This document shows positions 11,141 to 23,257 of a DNA stretch of 64,000 bases, piece by piece. A program made the position numbers and the translations under genes. The notes beneath the pieces were generated by a model, which did not search any database, was not told where the DNA came from, and was given only the letters and a program-made list of their open reading frames with translations. Source of the DNA: Owenia fusiformis (taxonomy: Eukaryota > Annelida > Polychaeta > Sabellida > Oweniidae); contig CAIIXF020000009.1 in assembly GCA_903813345.2 (NCBI GenBank), forward strand, positions 34,713,759 through 34,777,758, in the 5' to 3' direction. Positions within the stretch are counted from its first letter, which is position 1. Each line of letters begins with the position of its first letter.

Positions 11141-14100
11141 GTGAGAGAGCATTTTCACGCCTATACATATGTATTAATGTTATAATAAGTATATGGCTCA
11201 GCAGTTTTCAAAGAACTTCAACATCTTACCCCCTATCACACCAAACTAGTTCTTACCCGTTCTTGCTAGTCCTACGAAAGGAAAACGTGTTTAAACGTCG
11301 TAAAACGGGCTCAATCTTGCTGTGGTCGAGAAATATGTCTAAAATAAGTAGCTACCTCGTTCTTAAACAGTCTTCAATACGTCCATCTTATTCGCAGTTC
11401 GTTCAGGTCGCACCACGTTGGTGTGCAACGTCGTATAACGCGTCCCTTTGTCTAGAAGTTCATCATGACCTGATGACAGAACGGTATGGTCGCCATCGAA
11501 TTTTGAATCGATTCATAATTCTAAATCACATTCCCCGTCCAGGAAAGTCCATGAAGTTCGTAAACAGACCGTAGAACGTTGTAGCTAATTTCATTCGCAC
11601 ACAGTTTAAAACCAGTTTTGAAGAACGCAGTGGCAACTTGCATGGTGCAGGTGTGATAGCTATATTTTTGCTAACTCGTTGATAAATACGTTCTTAATCA
11701 GTTTTAACCCGTTTGCAATTAGTTCTCAATACGTCCTCAGACAGTTCAACTCGTTGTAAAAACGTCCCTAGTAGGATTGAAGTACGACGGTTCCGTTCGT
11801 GGTACGTCCAGCTCGTCGTTAGTAGGTTGTCACTCGTTCTAATTGTAGAACGTGACGACCAAGAGAACATTTTGAGCATGTTCTAAGTTCTAGAGGACCT
11901 AGTGAGAACTAGTTTGGTGTGATAGTAAGGGTAAGATAAACCCATTTGTTTTTATTTGACCAATCAGAAAATATAATATGGTTATGAGTCATCTATAGCT
12001 ATAATAACTAAATTGTAATTTTATGTTCTTATCAATGCACCACTTCAGTTTTGACATGGCACAAAATAAATTAGAAGCAATTTCATTTCGATTATTCAGA
12101 AGATTTAGGGCATATGCTTTCAACAATATTTAAACCGTCCGTTTATGACCTAATCCGCGGTAATGAACTTGTTGACATTACCACGGAATATAACTGGTCA
12201 TTTCAGTAAAAATGGTGTCCTTACCCTGCGGAAATGGAGAAAATGTTCCACAGCTATTTCCGAGCGCGATACAACAGCGCCCAGTTAATTTCTAGCTAGG
12301 GAATTGATTTTACTTTCCACAGGTAACAATACTATGTCTGTGAATAGAGTGGTTTTAAAGCCTTAGCGAAGTAACCTCCTTTGTTTACATTTGCCAAAGC
12401 ATAAAGAAATGAGAAAATCAAAACTTTTTAAAAACTCGATAATCGGAACCGATTTCACTTGTCATTTGTTAAAGTAACTTTCCATGATTTCATCTAAAAA
12501 TTAAAACCCTTGGAAATACTAAATATGGTTTGAGTGCCATATATAAAATTTATTTTAGAAATATTGTGGAGCAAAATAAAAAAATAAATAAAATGAAGAA
12601 TAAAAACATATTCCACCCGCGGGATTTGAACCCAGATCTTTTGGAATAAAAGTCTGATTGAGTCCAAAGCCCTAACCACTACACCAAAGAGCCAAAGCTT
12701 CCTGGTAGACGAAATTCTTTATCTATATAATCATGGACGAAAAAAGTCTGATTTATATGCTTAAATTTCTTAGAAATGATCAGCATTACTACTTAAAATA
12801 ACATTTTGCATGTCTGAGTAATTATTTTGATCTACATTTAGGATAAATGTTGTTTTATTCAGTTTTCATTTTGGGTTTGACTTCCTGTCAAAACAGTGTT
12901 AAAAATGCAGGGCTCAACAAAAATTTTCAATTAGAAAATGATATATATCCTTTGATCAGCTGTTTTTGGCACCTGAACTCATCCTACTAGAAAGGTAAGA
13001 GCATTTTCTTGAGACATATGGCTCAAAATCCCATATTTCTCCTTTTAAGTCTTAGAAAGACACTTTAAGTTGTACACGAACTGTCAATCCAAGACTACGT
13101 ATTACCACGGAATGGATCATACAAAAGCATATTGAGCTAAGATGATCCATTCCGTGGTAACAAATCACACACAAGGTAAGGTCACCATTTTTACTGAAAT
13201 GATCAGTTTAATGCCGTGGTAATGTCAACAAGTTCATTACCGCGGGCTAGGTCATTAACGGACGGTGTTTAGGGGGGGGGGGGTCTTTCAAATTGAGAGC
13301 ATCATTTAATGATACTTATGGCTCCCCCAAGGATGGGCCTAGCCATTTTCAGCCCCAAAAATGTTTGGAGCCACAACTTTTGTAGGGCCTTAATTAGTGG
13401 GCTTTTTGTTCATTACTTGACCCTTATTCATTAAATTATGAAAAATTGGGCCTTAAATTTTCAAAATTTGGGCCGAATTTTTGGTCTTAGAGGCCCAAAT
13501 TTTTTCCGTGCAAGCGCCGACATATTTTATGACTTGAAACATGGGCCCCTTGTTAGCTTCTGGATCTGCTAATGATGGTTATATCCTTTCTTTCCTGTTA
13601 TCATTTGTAATTTTAGTGTAAAACGATTTACAAGAGGCTGATAACTTTGTCCTAATAAATATCAATTTCCTATAAATCACTAAACATACAATTAACCTGT
13701 GTGGGCCAGTGATAAATGAGTTTTACTCATCTTGAAAAAATAATTTATTGGAATCATGCTGACCTATGAACAAATAACAGATAAATTATGACATTTGGGC
13801 ATTGATCATAAATAACGAAGAATGGTGTAACATCTATAAATTAGACGAGAGTGCTCTCTGGTACCATGACAGTACTGTCAGTGTTAGTGTCATTAATCAT
13901 TTTAATTTATTTAATCAAACGTCGGCCCTGACTTCAACAAGGCTAAGAAGGAATAGATGAAATGTAATATTTCTTCGAGACAATGATCAGAAAAGGAAAT
14001 TAATAAACTGAAGGACAAAGTTTCATGTATTATTAACTTTTTCTTAACCTTATCATTTTCTTGGTAGTGAAAATTTATGATTCTTAACATTTTTTGTGTT

Positions 14101-17100
14101 ACAAGAAAAATAGCATGATTTCTTTTAGCTTAAAACATAACTTTTTAAAAGTATTTCTGCTCCTATTTTATACTCATAAAGAAGCCCATGTCACAATTAG
14201 TCAATTATTTGGTAATTGCTATACCAATCAGCCTATTAATCACTTTTTTAATTTTTTGACAAAAGTGTCACCTTTTATTGCAATGTTTAAGACAAAAGTA
14301 TATTCTCAATGAGCCATGGTGATGGATTAATTCATTCTTTAAAAATATGAATGTCCAAATGAACTGAACGGAGTATATAGTTTATCTCTAGACCGGTATG
14401 TTATAAGTTAATAACACGGTAAACACTGATCTTAGATCCAGTTATCCTTCAAAGAAATTATTCAAATATGAAATAGAGAATAGACATCCATAAACAATGA
14501 CCGATAGGACCGAACTGGATAAATGGTTATGTACCCATAAGATTAATTTATTCATTCATTTTTGTCAAGCATTTTGATATACTGTAGTTATATATGGACA
14601 ATGGACAAACTGGGTACAATGGTCCGACTGCTCTAGTACATGTGGACAAGGAGTACGGAACAGAACAAGAGTGTGTAAAAAGTCCTCCCCTACAGATCTA
14701 GATTGCCCCGGGAATAAAGAGGATCTTGGAATGTGCAATCTTGGAAATTGCCCGAGTGAGTGCAAATTATTATCATTTTAAGTCCCTGCAATCTATACGA
14801 CCCTAATTAGCCTTGGAAACTTATTTTACTTTTTCTTGAAATGCAATATTTTGAATCGCAAGTATTATATCCACTATATAATATATTTGGGACAGAATAT
14901 TCGCACTGTGTCGTGTTTACGTTGTTACGTATTAAATTTCGTGCAGACTTTGGATTATATTTCTGGATAAGATTTTGTTAAATTCTGGATATAGAAACGA
15001 TTGAGCCAAATGTTTTACTTTTGGTCAGGGAGATAATAAAATAACAGTAGTATTTTTAGCCATTAAAACATTGGAAAATCAAATTGATTAAGTTGTGGAC
15101 TTAATTTAGCACCCTTTTGATCTCCTTCCAGAAATAAGATCTCAGAGTAGTTTTCTTTGTAGACTACATTTTCTTGATGCTGAAACAGCTTTTCTTAATC
15201 TTACTTTTTGTGTTTTATTCTTCTAACATTCCAGTAATTCTTGATTCTTGCATCTAAATCAAAGATATTCTTACAATCCATGCATTATTAAAAAATTATC
15301 GCCAAATAAAAGAATATGGACGTTTTTGACCCACCTTAGATATTCGTGATGTGAGTTTAATTTGCAGAATGACATTATCTAATATTTTTAGATTGTTCCA
15401 TGGAATGTAGCGGAAGCTTCATCCAAGATGATTGCTTGGCGTGTCACTGTCCATTCAATGACCCCAGAACAATTCGCATTCTAAACACCAAGATGACACC
15501 ACTAGAGGGAGCCACTATATCGAGACAAGAAGTTGGGTATGATATCCTAGCCACAACGGATAAGAATGGCTCAGCAACTGTAAAAAACGCCTGCATTGGC
15601 GATAAGTATGTCATCAAAAAGGAACACTATTTAGATGCTACGGTTGAAATTACATCTGACCTGAATTACGAAGTCGTCATTACAACAAGGGGTATGTATT
15701 TTGAGGAAATCGAGACATGTTTAATGTGCATGGTAACAAGTTGACCAATCAATGCCAGCATTTTCCCATTATCAATACATGATCATGTCAAATGTATAAA
15801 TACGAGGAAGTAGGCTGAAATTAATCTGCAACGCTAACCAGATATACACTTTGGGAATAAATCTGTTAGAATGTCCGCGATTGCATTTCAATTGGAAAAT
15901 AGATGATGATTAAAGAAAGTTCAAAGAGAAAATGTTCCTGCATTTCATAAAATAACGCTTGGATTCCCGGGCTTGGATTACATTCACCTAATAATAACAT
16001 GATATGTAATAGGTCTGAAGTTAACTTCTAATCTGATTGCTCTTCAAATATCATAAATATAAATACATACGAGGTCTATACACTACTTTTCAAAAAGTCA
16101 AACATTGATCATACTTGAGTCAAGAGGAAAACAACAAACACGTGTTGAGACAAATCCATGCCAATACTAAAGAGCAGAGTCATAAAATTAATTAATGTCT
16201 CCTTCTTCCACACAGATTAGTGCCCATTAGTGTAACTAAGATTGAAGATTGTGTGGAGAACTGAAGAGTCAGTTAAACAAAATATATTGCTCTTTAAGAC
16301 GGTCATCCAAAGTCATATGAATGCAGTCACAAATAAATAATTTACCGCTCATATGAATTCTTCAACTTATTTAGTACACCGCATAAAAATATTGGATCAC
16401 TTTATTTTTCTATTATTTTGCACGTCTAATGTGCTTTTAATGTATCCATTCTCACTGAATTGAAAAAATTCCATCCATTTTTTATAAAATATAGGATGCA
16501 TATTATATTCTGCTATTCTGGAATGCGATATTTCATGCCTACCTATGTGTGAATACAACTCTATTTCCAGCGCGTGTAAACATGAAGCTTCACCCTCAGG
16601 ATGCGGTTGCTTTGTTGGGTGATGATTTGACTCTGTCCTGTTTTGCCTCCGGTACAACACCCTCCGATACATATCAATGGTAAGAATGATGGTACTAACA
16701 TACAACCTCATTAAAGGGCCCTGTTTAGGGTGAAACACCTTAAAGGCAGAATCTGATCTATAGGGGGTGACAAAATTACAAGCAACATGTATAATTGACC
16801 TACCAATCTATTCCTTCCAATATCAAATACAATATCTCCCAAAAGATTCACAATATGTTATAAATTGGTGATTAGAAGTTATCTATGATTCAAAGTGCAA
16901 AAATGAGTGAAAATGTTTAAATTCTCCCAAATAATAAGAATGGTAACCATTCTTATAGGAAAATAATACATTATTGTAAAATTCTTTAGTTTTCTTGGAA
17001 TAAAGTATGCACTTTTGTGATTTTTAGAAAATAGACATGACAATGAAAGACATGGGCCAAAAATATTCTAAAATTGAAACAATTTTTTATTTAGCCTGCT

Positions 17101-19894
17101 CGCTATATCTGATTCTCTCTTTAACATATAAACACTTTTATAATATAAAGTGTATAAATGTTCCAACAACAATAATTATATCAGAATCTCTTAGTGTGAA
17201 TACCTTTCAAACGAAGATGATTAAATCTTCCAGGCTAAGAAATGGTGTCCTATTGGCCAAAAAGTCAAACAACAGCACATTAGTTTTGAGGAATGTCGGA
17301 AAACAAGATGCTGGACAGTATAGTTGCATGGTTGAGTCAGCCTTCAGTGTAGCTATGTCTAGACCTGCTCTTGTTAGAGTGAAAGGTATGCAAAACCTTT
17401 TTGTTTTACAATAAAATTCGTAGCCTAATTGTTGTAACGATTACACAAGATTGCAATGTCATCTGATTGATCCTTTTAAGTGGCAGCGACTGATAGATGC
17501 TACTATATTTTCAAATTGCACTTGGCCTTGAATGCTAACAGTAATCTGATTCATGCATATGGGAATAATGCAATTCGATTATCATAGAGAAACGTTTGCA
17601 TTGCAGAAAATGGTTATGATTTCTGTGACCACCAGCCCAAAGAACACATCAAACTGTTGCCAAACGATTGCCCACAGGATGGATCACACAAATACAATGT
17701 GGGTCAATGTGGAGGTAACTCTTGTGCGGGAGAAAAGACAGAAAGTGACGCATCTTATTGTTGTGGACCAATTAAGCAAGACTCGAGGCAGATATCATGC
17801 AATGGTTATAGCTTGGACATAAGTGTCGTTCTTGAGTGTGGTTGTATTGTTTGTAACCAAGTTAACACTTCAAATGGGTTGATTACTGAGCGAAAAGAAG
17901 TCACATTTTCGGGAAGGGTGTTTGATATGTCTAACCCCACTGTTCCTTTCAGAGTTGGTGAGGTTCATTTTTATGATGAAAAAGTGACCTCATCATTTTT
18001 TGGTTATTTCCAGATTAAAATCCCAAGTGGTACAAATCGTATTGTTTTAAATTTTAAGAACGACCTCGAACACCGTTTCCTCGAAGGAACAAAAGTTTTC
18101 AACATTCCTTCCGATTTTGCTGGTACGTTGTACAAAGAGATTCCATTGATGACGAAATCAAAAGCAACAGTGCTGAATTTATCAGCTAAAGAGGAAAACA
18201 GAATTCCATTGGCCAACTCATCAGTGGAAAATCGTCCATTGGCCGAAGTCTTAATTGCTCCAAATACCTTCTACACAGACACAGGTGATGCATACCATGG
18301 GAATGTTACAGCTAGTGTACTCTTCATTGATCCAAGAGACTCAACCAGTTTTGAAAACATAGTTGGTGATTTAACTTACATTGACAATAATGGTAATGTC
18401 GGTGCTCTACAAACATTTGGAATGCTTAATCTTGATTTCAAAGATGACAAGGGAAACCCATTAGGTATACAAGGGGAAGTCCATATGGCTATTGATGCTA
18501 ACTTTATCGGCGCACAACATGGAGACACTAGTGTGAAACTTTGGTCAATGAATCCGACATCTGGGAGATGGGAGTTTGAGAGCAATATGATAAGAGGAAC
18601 AAAGGCTGACCCCCATAAACGTGACCAAGCGAACTATGACAGCACATTTTTCATTGGGAATGTCGTCATCACTGATCGCTATTGGTTCAACTTTGATGAT
18701 GATCAACTGAATTACTGTTTTGTCAAGATAAAGACATTTAGTGACGCAACATTGAGTATGGAGCTTCCATGGAGTGTCGATAACGAGGCTACTGTTATCG
18801 CCATAGACCCGACTAAGACTGGACAATGGGCTCAGGTAACAACGGGAAGTATGTCATATGACTCCAATACAGATATTTCAAGCAGGGACGATTGTATCAT
18901 GACCATATGTGGCAACGGCAGCTTTACTGGCTATGTGATGGTGAATCACCCAGATGGTCCATTCAACGCATCAACTGATATTGGTGGCAAGACTCCGCCG
19001 AACACGGTTGTCGAGATCACCACAACTAGTCTTGGAAACGATACAAACCAAGTGAACTATGACCGTGTGATCAACACAACTGTGAAACCACTAACAGATA
19101 ATTATGGACCAATTTACCATTTTCAGGATGGTTATTGTAGAGATCAAAATTCGTTTTTTTGTAAAAGCTGCTTTGATGATGATTGGGTTATACCTGACTG
19201 CCAGCCATGCGATTCTTGGTATTGTTCGTACCCAGCTTCAAAGGCTTTCCACTACTGTGCTGCAAATGTTTTACCTTCATACTATGTTTTTCATCAAGAA
19301 CTGGCCAACTATGAGTATACTGTTTGCGAGGAGATTCTTCAGTGCATTACTACCCCAGAGTTCGTCTGGTACCCTAAACATGAGGCAAAAATATGGGCAT
19401 GGTACATAAAGATAAAAGTCGAATATGAATTTGAGTCTGTTGTGCGAGCAGTTAGCGAGGGAGGAAAACATATAAAGACACAAGGTCACATATATGGTAT
19501 ACGTGAAGCCACTACCAGGGAGAAAACTACATGCTTGGAGTTCAAAGGTAGTGGTGACATATATGTCACTTCTCACGATAAAGAGGATGAAACACTTGTC
19601 AGTATTGATGTACAGGGAACTGATTGCCAGATTGAAAGCATTCTTCCTGATCTTCAAACCTACCAGGTGACTCCATCATCCGGTATATTTGGATTCCAAC
19701 TTCCAAGTCGTTATACAAGTAGCGGGGATTCAACAGGAATTTATTTCAGTTCTCACGACTATATTGATAACGCATCAAGGGAAGCAAAGGCCAGATGTGA
19801 ATGTGGAGACATTCAACTTGGGTCGCCTATCTGCTCCGAATATAATCCCAATGCAGGCGTTGGACTGACAGTTAGGTGTATGGCCATCCCGTAA
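10369..19894 (+). CDS. CILP-like membrane-anchored TSP1/Ig protein, six exons, 1262 aa
   Basis: Exons: 10369-11140, 14588-14755, 15392-15691, 16571-16679, 17234-17385, 17607-19894. All junctions are GT-AG and the phases (1,1,1,2,1) join without a stop, giving 3789 nt. Domain order: cytoplasmic tail 1-160 with a PPPPPY motif; one hydrophobic segment ~162-187; Ser/Thr/Pro-rich stalk 188-257; TSP1 258-313 (WTNWVQWSDCSSTCGQG); a carboxypeptidase-regulatory-like beta domain ~314-413; Ig 414-500 (C437, W450, DAGQYSC ending C481); a Cys-rich segment; then the long CILP-type C-terminal region. There is no signal peptide, so it should sit as a type II membrane protein. By family it would act in extracellular matrix or at the cell surface. 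Vertebrate CILPs are secreted, so the anchor is unusual. The partner is unknown. Confidence 0.88.
11223..11937. mobile_element. TIR element in intron 1 (about 715 bp)
   Basis: The left end ATCTTACCC...TATCACACCAAACTAGTTCT (11223-11255) is matched by its reverse complement at about 11900-11937. The interior has many CGTTC/ACGTC motifs and no transposase. No target duplication was resolved. It is a non-autonomous DNA element inside the intron of the CILP-like gene. Confidence 0.7.
12131..13271. mobile_element. TIR element with ~110-bp inverted ends in intron 1
   Basis: The left arm 12131-12240 (CCGTCC..TTATGACC, then GCGGTAATGAACTTGTTGAC) is matched inverted by 13160-13271. A short motif in the arms, ATTACCACGG, recurs near 13101 as well. 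The interior holds a tRNA-like segment (12612-12693, minus) and no transposase. A run of G follows the right end. A clear target duplication was not found. Confidence 0.75.
12612..12693 (-). repeat. tRNA-like segment with pol III boxes (tRNA pseudogene or SINE head)
   Basis: On the minus strand it reads like a tRNA: GGCTCTT, an A box TGGTGTAGTGG, a possible anticodon stem TTTGG/CCAAA around a 19-nt loop, and a B box in GGGTTCAAATCCC (12621-12633). The 5' and 3' acceptor halves do not pair and the anticodon loop is too long for a simple tRNA, though an intron could explain the latter. It is best read as a tRNA-derived SINE head or a pseudogene. Confidence 0.55.
13280..14587. other. Rest of intron 1, no recognised feature
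   Basis: AT-rich sequence with no further exon seen and no clear repeat. The intron phase (1) is already satisfied by exons at 11140 and 14588, so no exon is required here. Confidence 0.4.
14588..14755 (+). CDS. Exon 2 of the CILP-like gene: TSP1 domain
   Basis: The acceptor ACTGTAG precedes it and the donor is CCGA|GTGAGT. The 56 residues form one whole thrombospondin type 1 repeat: WTNW and WSDCSSTCG (CSxTCG motif), RTRVC, and six cysteines in TSP1 spacing. A symmetrical phase 1-1 exon is typical of shuffled extracellular modules. Confidence 0.9.
15392..15691 (+). CDS. Exon 3 of the CILP-like gene: Cys pair and beta-sandwich domain
   Basis: It encodes residues 314-413. It opens with five cysteines (NCSMEC, DDCLACHC) and continues as a carboxypeptidase-regulatory-like segment with GATIS, TTDKNGSATVKNACIGDKY and VITTR, as found between TSP1 and Ig in CILP-family proteins. 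It is a phase 1-1 exon with donor AGGG|GTATGT. Confidence 0.82.
15692..16570. other. Intron 3 of the CILP-like gene
   Basis: AT-rich intron with acceptor TTTCCAG ending 16570. No repeat or RNA gene was recognised. Confidence 0.4.
16571..17385 (+). CDS. Exons 4-5 of the CILP-like gene: split Ig domain
   Basis: Exon 4 (16571-16679) gives the first half of an Ig domain with TLSCFASG and ends inside the Trp codon of YQW. Exon 5 (17234-17385) completes that Trp and carries STLVLRNVGKQDAGQYSC. The domain has the canonical C...W...DxGxYxC residues. The 554-bp intron between them is phase 2 and carries a 385-bp TTAA MITE. The open frame 17037-17233 ahead of exon 5 is intron and MITE sequence. Confidence 0.88.
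16740..17124 (+). mobile_element. TTAA-flanked MITE, copy 1 (in Ig-domain intron)
   Basis: TTAA sits at both ends (16740-16743, 17121-17124). Imperfect TIRs are AGGCAGAATCTGATCTATAG and AGAGAGAATCAGATATAGCG. A near-identical copy is at 20264-20647 and a diverged, internally deleted copy at 30846-31057. TTAA duplication points to piggyBac- or Kolobok-type mobilisation; there is no coding capacity. Confidence 0.82.
17607..19894 (+). CDS. Exon 6 of the CILP-like gene: CILP C-terminal region
   Basis: The exon begins after CATTGCAG (ends 17606) and runs to the stop at 19892-19894, giving residues 501-1262. Residues ~501-590 are Cys-rich (VGQCGGNSC, SYCCGP, CGCIVC). A beta-sandwich follows (FSGRVFDM, VHFYDEKVTSSFFGYFQI, FKNDLEHRFLEGTKVF). 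The CILP-type block with APNTFYTDTGDAYHGNV, PLGIQGEVHMAIDANF and KLWSMNPTSGRWEFESNM comes next, then a Cys-rich tail. It is one large uninterrupted exon, as in vertebrate CILP genes. An apparent start at 17657 is a TTG inside the exon and not the true start. Confidence 0.9.
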
Positions 19895-20031
19895 TAGATG
19901 TTCCCAATTTGGCCATGGAAAAATTTCATAATCCTAAGTAAAATGAGATGGACAACAAATAAGAATATAAACTGAAGCTTGTAAACTGACAAATGCTTTC
20001 CACTAATCTTATATCTTAAAGTATTTTCCTC

Positions 20032-20037
20032 ATTAAA
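20032..20037 (+). terminator. Candidate polyadenylation signal of the CILP-like gene
   Basis: ATTAAA lies 138 bp after the stop codon. No AATAAA was seen nearer, and the variant hexamer is the most plausible one before the next MITE at 20264. Confidence 0.4.
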
Positions 20038-20263
20038 AGTGATTTTTAAATGTAATTGAATTTTGTCATTATACTGCTACTTCAAGTGTAAATGAACAAT
20101 ATGTTTTTTACATCTTTGGCTTTTACGCTTTATGTATCATCAATATGGTGTGTATATCCAAGTTTGTTTTACAACAGCATATTTGCTATTTTTTGCTTTC
20201 TTATACTAACACCACGACAGAGTTCATGGTTGCCCTACCGTGAACAGATTGATATACGAATCG

Positions 20264-20647
20264 TTAAAGGTAGAATCTGATCTATAGGGGGTAATAAAAT
20301 TACAAGCAACTTGTATAATTGACCTACCAATCTATTCCTTACAACATCAAATACAATATCTCCCAAAAGAATCACAATATGTTCTAAATTATTGGTGAAG
20401 TTATTAATGATTCAAAGTGCAAAAATGGGTGAAAAATGTTTAAATTCTCCCAAATAATAAGAATGGTAACCATTCTTATAGAAAAATAATACATAATTGT
20501 AAAAATCTTTAGTTTTCCTGGAATAAAGTATGCACTTTTGTGATTTTTAGAAAATAGACATGACAAGGAATGACATGAGCCCAAAATATTCTAAAATTGA
20601 AACAATTTTTTGTTTAGCCTGCTCGCTATATCTGATTCTCTCTTTAA
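20264..20647 (+). mobile_element. TTAA-flanked MITE, copy 2
   Basis: TTAA at 20264-20267 and 20644-20647. It is the same family, orientation and size as copy 1 (384 versus 385 bp), with only scattered differences by eye. The two copies bracket the last part of the CILP-like gene as direct repeats 3.5 kb apart. Confidence 0.82.
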
Positions 20648-22216
20648 ACTTGTTCAGAAATAAATATTTTACAATGTATCGAGTATGATCTCCTTGAAAC
20701 AATGTTGAGTTCTTTGTATAAAGAGAGGAATGGCAATACATTTGAATTATACATGTTTTCATGTGTATCGCTAGCTGTGTCCAATTCGAAACCAATGTCG
20801 TTGGCAATTATTGTTTAACGAATCGGAATGTCCTGCACCGTACCAATTATTTCAAATCTTTTATGGAGACAATTTGCCACCGAAAAGCAGACTATTGAGT
20901 GCAGATAAAGGAAATCTGTGAAAACCTCATTTTTCAAAATTAGCACTTGGAACATTATTGTTCTGAAAGGACGAAGTGCAAAACGCAAAATTCTTGTTTT
21001 AACGGTTGTTATAACATCATGTCTTTGTGTTATCACAGTCATGGGCCAATGACTGTGATTTTTGAGCCAATCTCCGGGATTTCGTTCGTGGTGCTGAGGA
21101 GAAGGAGACTAAGAGGAAAGAAGAAATATTTTCTCCAGCGGAAGAGTGGAGAAGCTGGGCTTTAAGTACAAGCTATAATGATGTTTTGTTCTTTTAGATT
21201 GAAAAGGGATGTCCCTGCACTTCAAGCTCTTGACATTAAAAATTGACAAATGCTTCATTGATAATTGTATTGGGAATAGGGAGTTTAAAATACTAAAACC
21301 ATTGAAATATTGATCTTAAATTGTGACAACATGATCCAACATGATGTTCAGTATCAGTGACTGTGTTCAATGTAAAATGCTGAGTGCTTCGTAAAGATGG
21401 CAGCACAAAGTTCGGTTGTTCCCAACTTCTTGAATTCCTCCAATTTGGCAATTATCAGCAAGATTTCAATTTCAGAATATGTTATTTGAGAAGCCATGAA
21501 CGAGCAACTAATTGTGATCTATGACCATATAACCACCCCAACACTGAAGCCAACAAGGGGGAACACATTTCAAGTCAGCTGAAAAAGGCCAAATAATGCC
21601 CAAAAAGGTCCACTAGTTGAGGGCATACAAAGATTTTTCTAGGGATGACTCATGGGGTCCCATGCACCCCGCCCCTCCCTGGATCCTCAAGGGACCAATC
21701 ACAATCCACATTGATATTCCATATCGGGAAGGAACAGTCAGATAATATGCTGTATTGAACTTTGAGTAGGACATTTATTGTCGATCATTGCAATTTTAAT
21801 ATCCTTTTACTTGACAGAAATGCGATGCGTACTGCAAAAATAGCGTATTATCGAGTAAGAGAATAGGATAATAATTCAAATTACTACTCTTATTACTAAT
21901 TCCTACTTCCATAATACAATTTAGATTCTTTATTTCACGTACATAGCCAAACTCTTGACCATGTCACTCGGTGCAGGAAGTGTATCTCCTCCGGAAGAGA
22001 TCATTTTTATGGCATTAAGGGATGAAATTGAATATCGCGGTTAACACCAAAATTCATCCGATGTTTGATAAAAGACTGAGTGTTAAGTGGTTATATGCCG
22101 CAATTTTCAATTAATAAATTAATCAATAAATAAATTAATAATAGTTGATGTCAATTTTATAAGTCTCATCAAAATCGGGAGTCAAACTGTGACGATATTT
22201 TGTATTTATCAGCTTA
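20648..22216. other. Intergenic, no recognised feature
   Basis: AT-rich unique-looking sequence. Short ORFs here have no protein-like composition or known motif. Confidence 0.4.
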
Positions 22217-22427
22217 TTAAGAAAATGTTCATATTTGCTAACAAATAGTTCAGAAGACAACAGGATCGTCGATTTAATTCCTCACTTAAGTTACACAAAC
22301 GGTATTTCGAAAAACAGTTAAGATCTGCACTTTTAACCCATGCCGTTTATGTAACTTGAGTGAGGAATTAAATCGACGAATCTGTTGTCTTCTGAGCTAT
22401 TTTTTCGCAAACATGTACATTCTTTAA
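22217..22427. mobile_element. TTAA-flanked foldback MITE (211 bp)
   Basis: TTAA at 22217-22220 and 22424-22427 encloses arms of about 95 bp that pair almost throughout; the best-matched part is CGATTTAATTCCTCACT and its complement. Almost the whole element is hairpin with a ~25-bp loop. Confidence 0.8.
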
Positions 22428-23257
22428 AACATATGATACTACGACACGTTTGTGAGAAAAAATGTGGGGATTCTGCCTACAACGCGTGAAATAAGGACAA
22501 AAGAAAATTCGTACTTTCGACGTTCCGACATTTTGTTACCAAAACGAACCGTTTTGGTAACCAGCGTAATCGAGCGGATCACCAGTGATAGTCAGATAGA
22601 AGTGATGATATCAACAATGATTGAAAATAATGGTGATTCGAGTGAAAGCATGAATTCAATGTTTTAAAGAACTTCTCGGAACACAGACGTTGACGTATAG
22701 TGCTGCGGGAATTATATCATATTATATTATATCCCGACGCCAGGAGTATATGATAAATTAACAGGAATATTTGTGATATACGTCATGTTATTATATTATC
22801 ATTCGAAAGCTTTCTCACTGCCCCATCGGGTTTTACTCAAGGTATAATCGGAATACTCAGGCGGTAGCATCGGGGTCTATAGAATCGTACTCGTGGTATA
22901 ATCGGGTCTTTCATTATCAACTTTCACCGGTGATTTTAATGATATGCAACGTATAGCAGTGAAACAAATGTGATATATTTGCACCTTTGTATCTTTGAAT
23001 CAAATGGAGTAAATACAGCCATGGTTTTTACTTATTTAAGATGTAAAACATCATTCAAATATTTAGTTGAATTTAGCGATTTGATAGTAAATATTGCATT
23101 AAGTACTCATTATTCTACAAACATGAGTGCCTGTAACAACAACTATATCGGTTACAAACAATTCTATGTTTTATCTATATCTCATATTATAAATTCAATA
23201 TATAAACAGGAGTTTATTAACTTATCCCCTACAATTTCAGACATCTTCGGGTCTTTG
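22428..23257. other. Intergenic, no recognised feature
   Basis: AT-rich DNA. Open frames (for example 22452-22667 and 22970-23461) lack recognisable domains and the second runs into the foldback cluster. Confidence 0.35.

Noticed and set aside
11141-11574. C-terminal extension of the first CILP-like ORF
   Set aside because: It follows a strong donor (GTGAGA) and runs into a TIR element; splicing to 14588 gives a perfect in-phase TSP1 domain.
12612-12693. Functional tRNA gene
   Set aside because: The acceptor stem halves do not pair and the anticodon loop is too long without assuming an intron.
17037-17233. Open frame joined to CILP-like exon 5
   Set aside because: This part is MITE and intron; the acceptor TCTTCCAG ending at 17233 restores the Ig tryptophan codon with exon 4.
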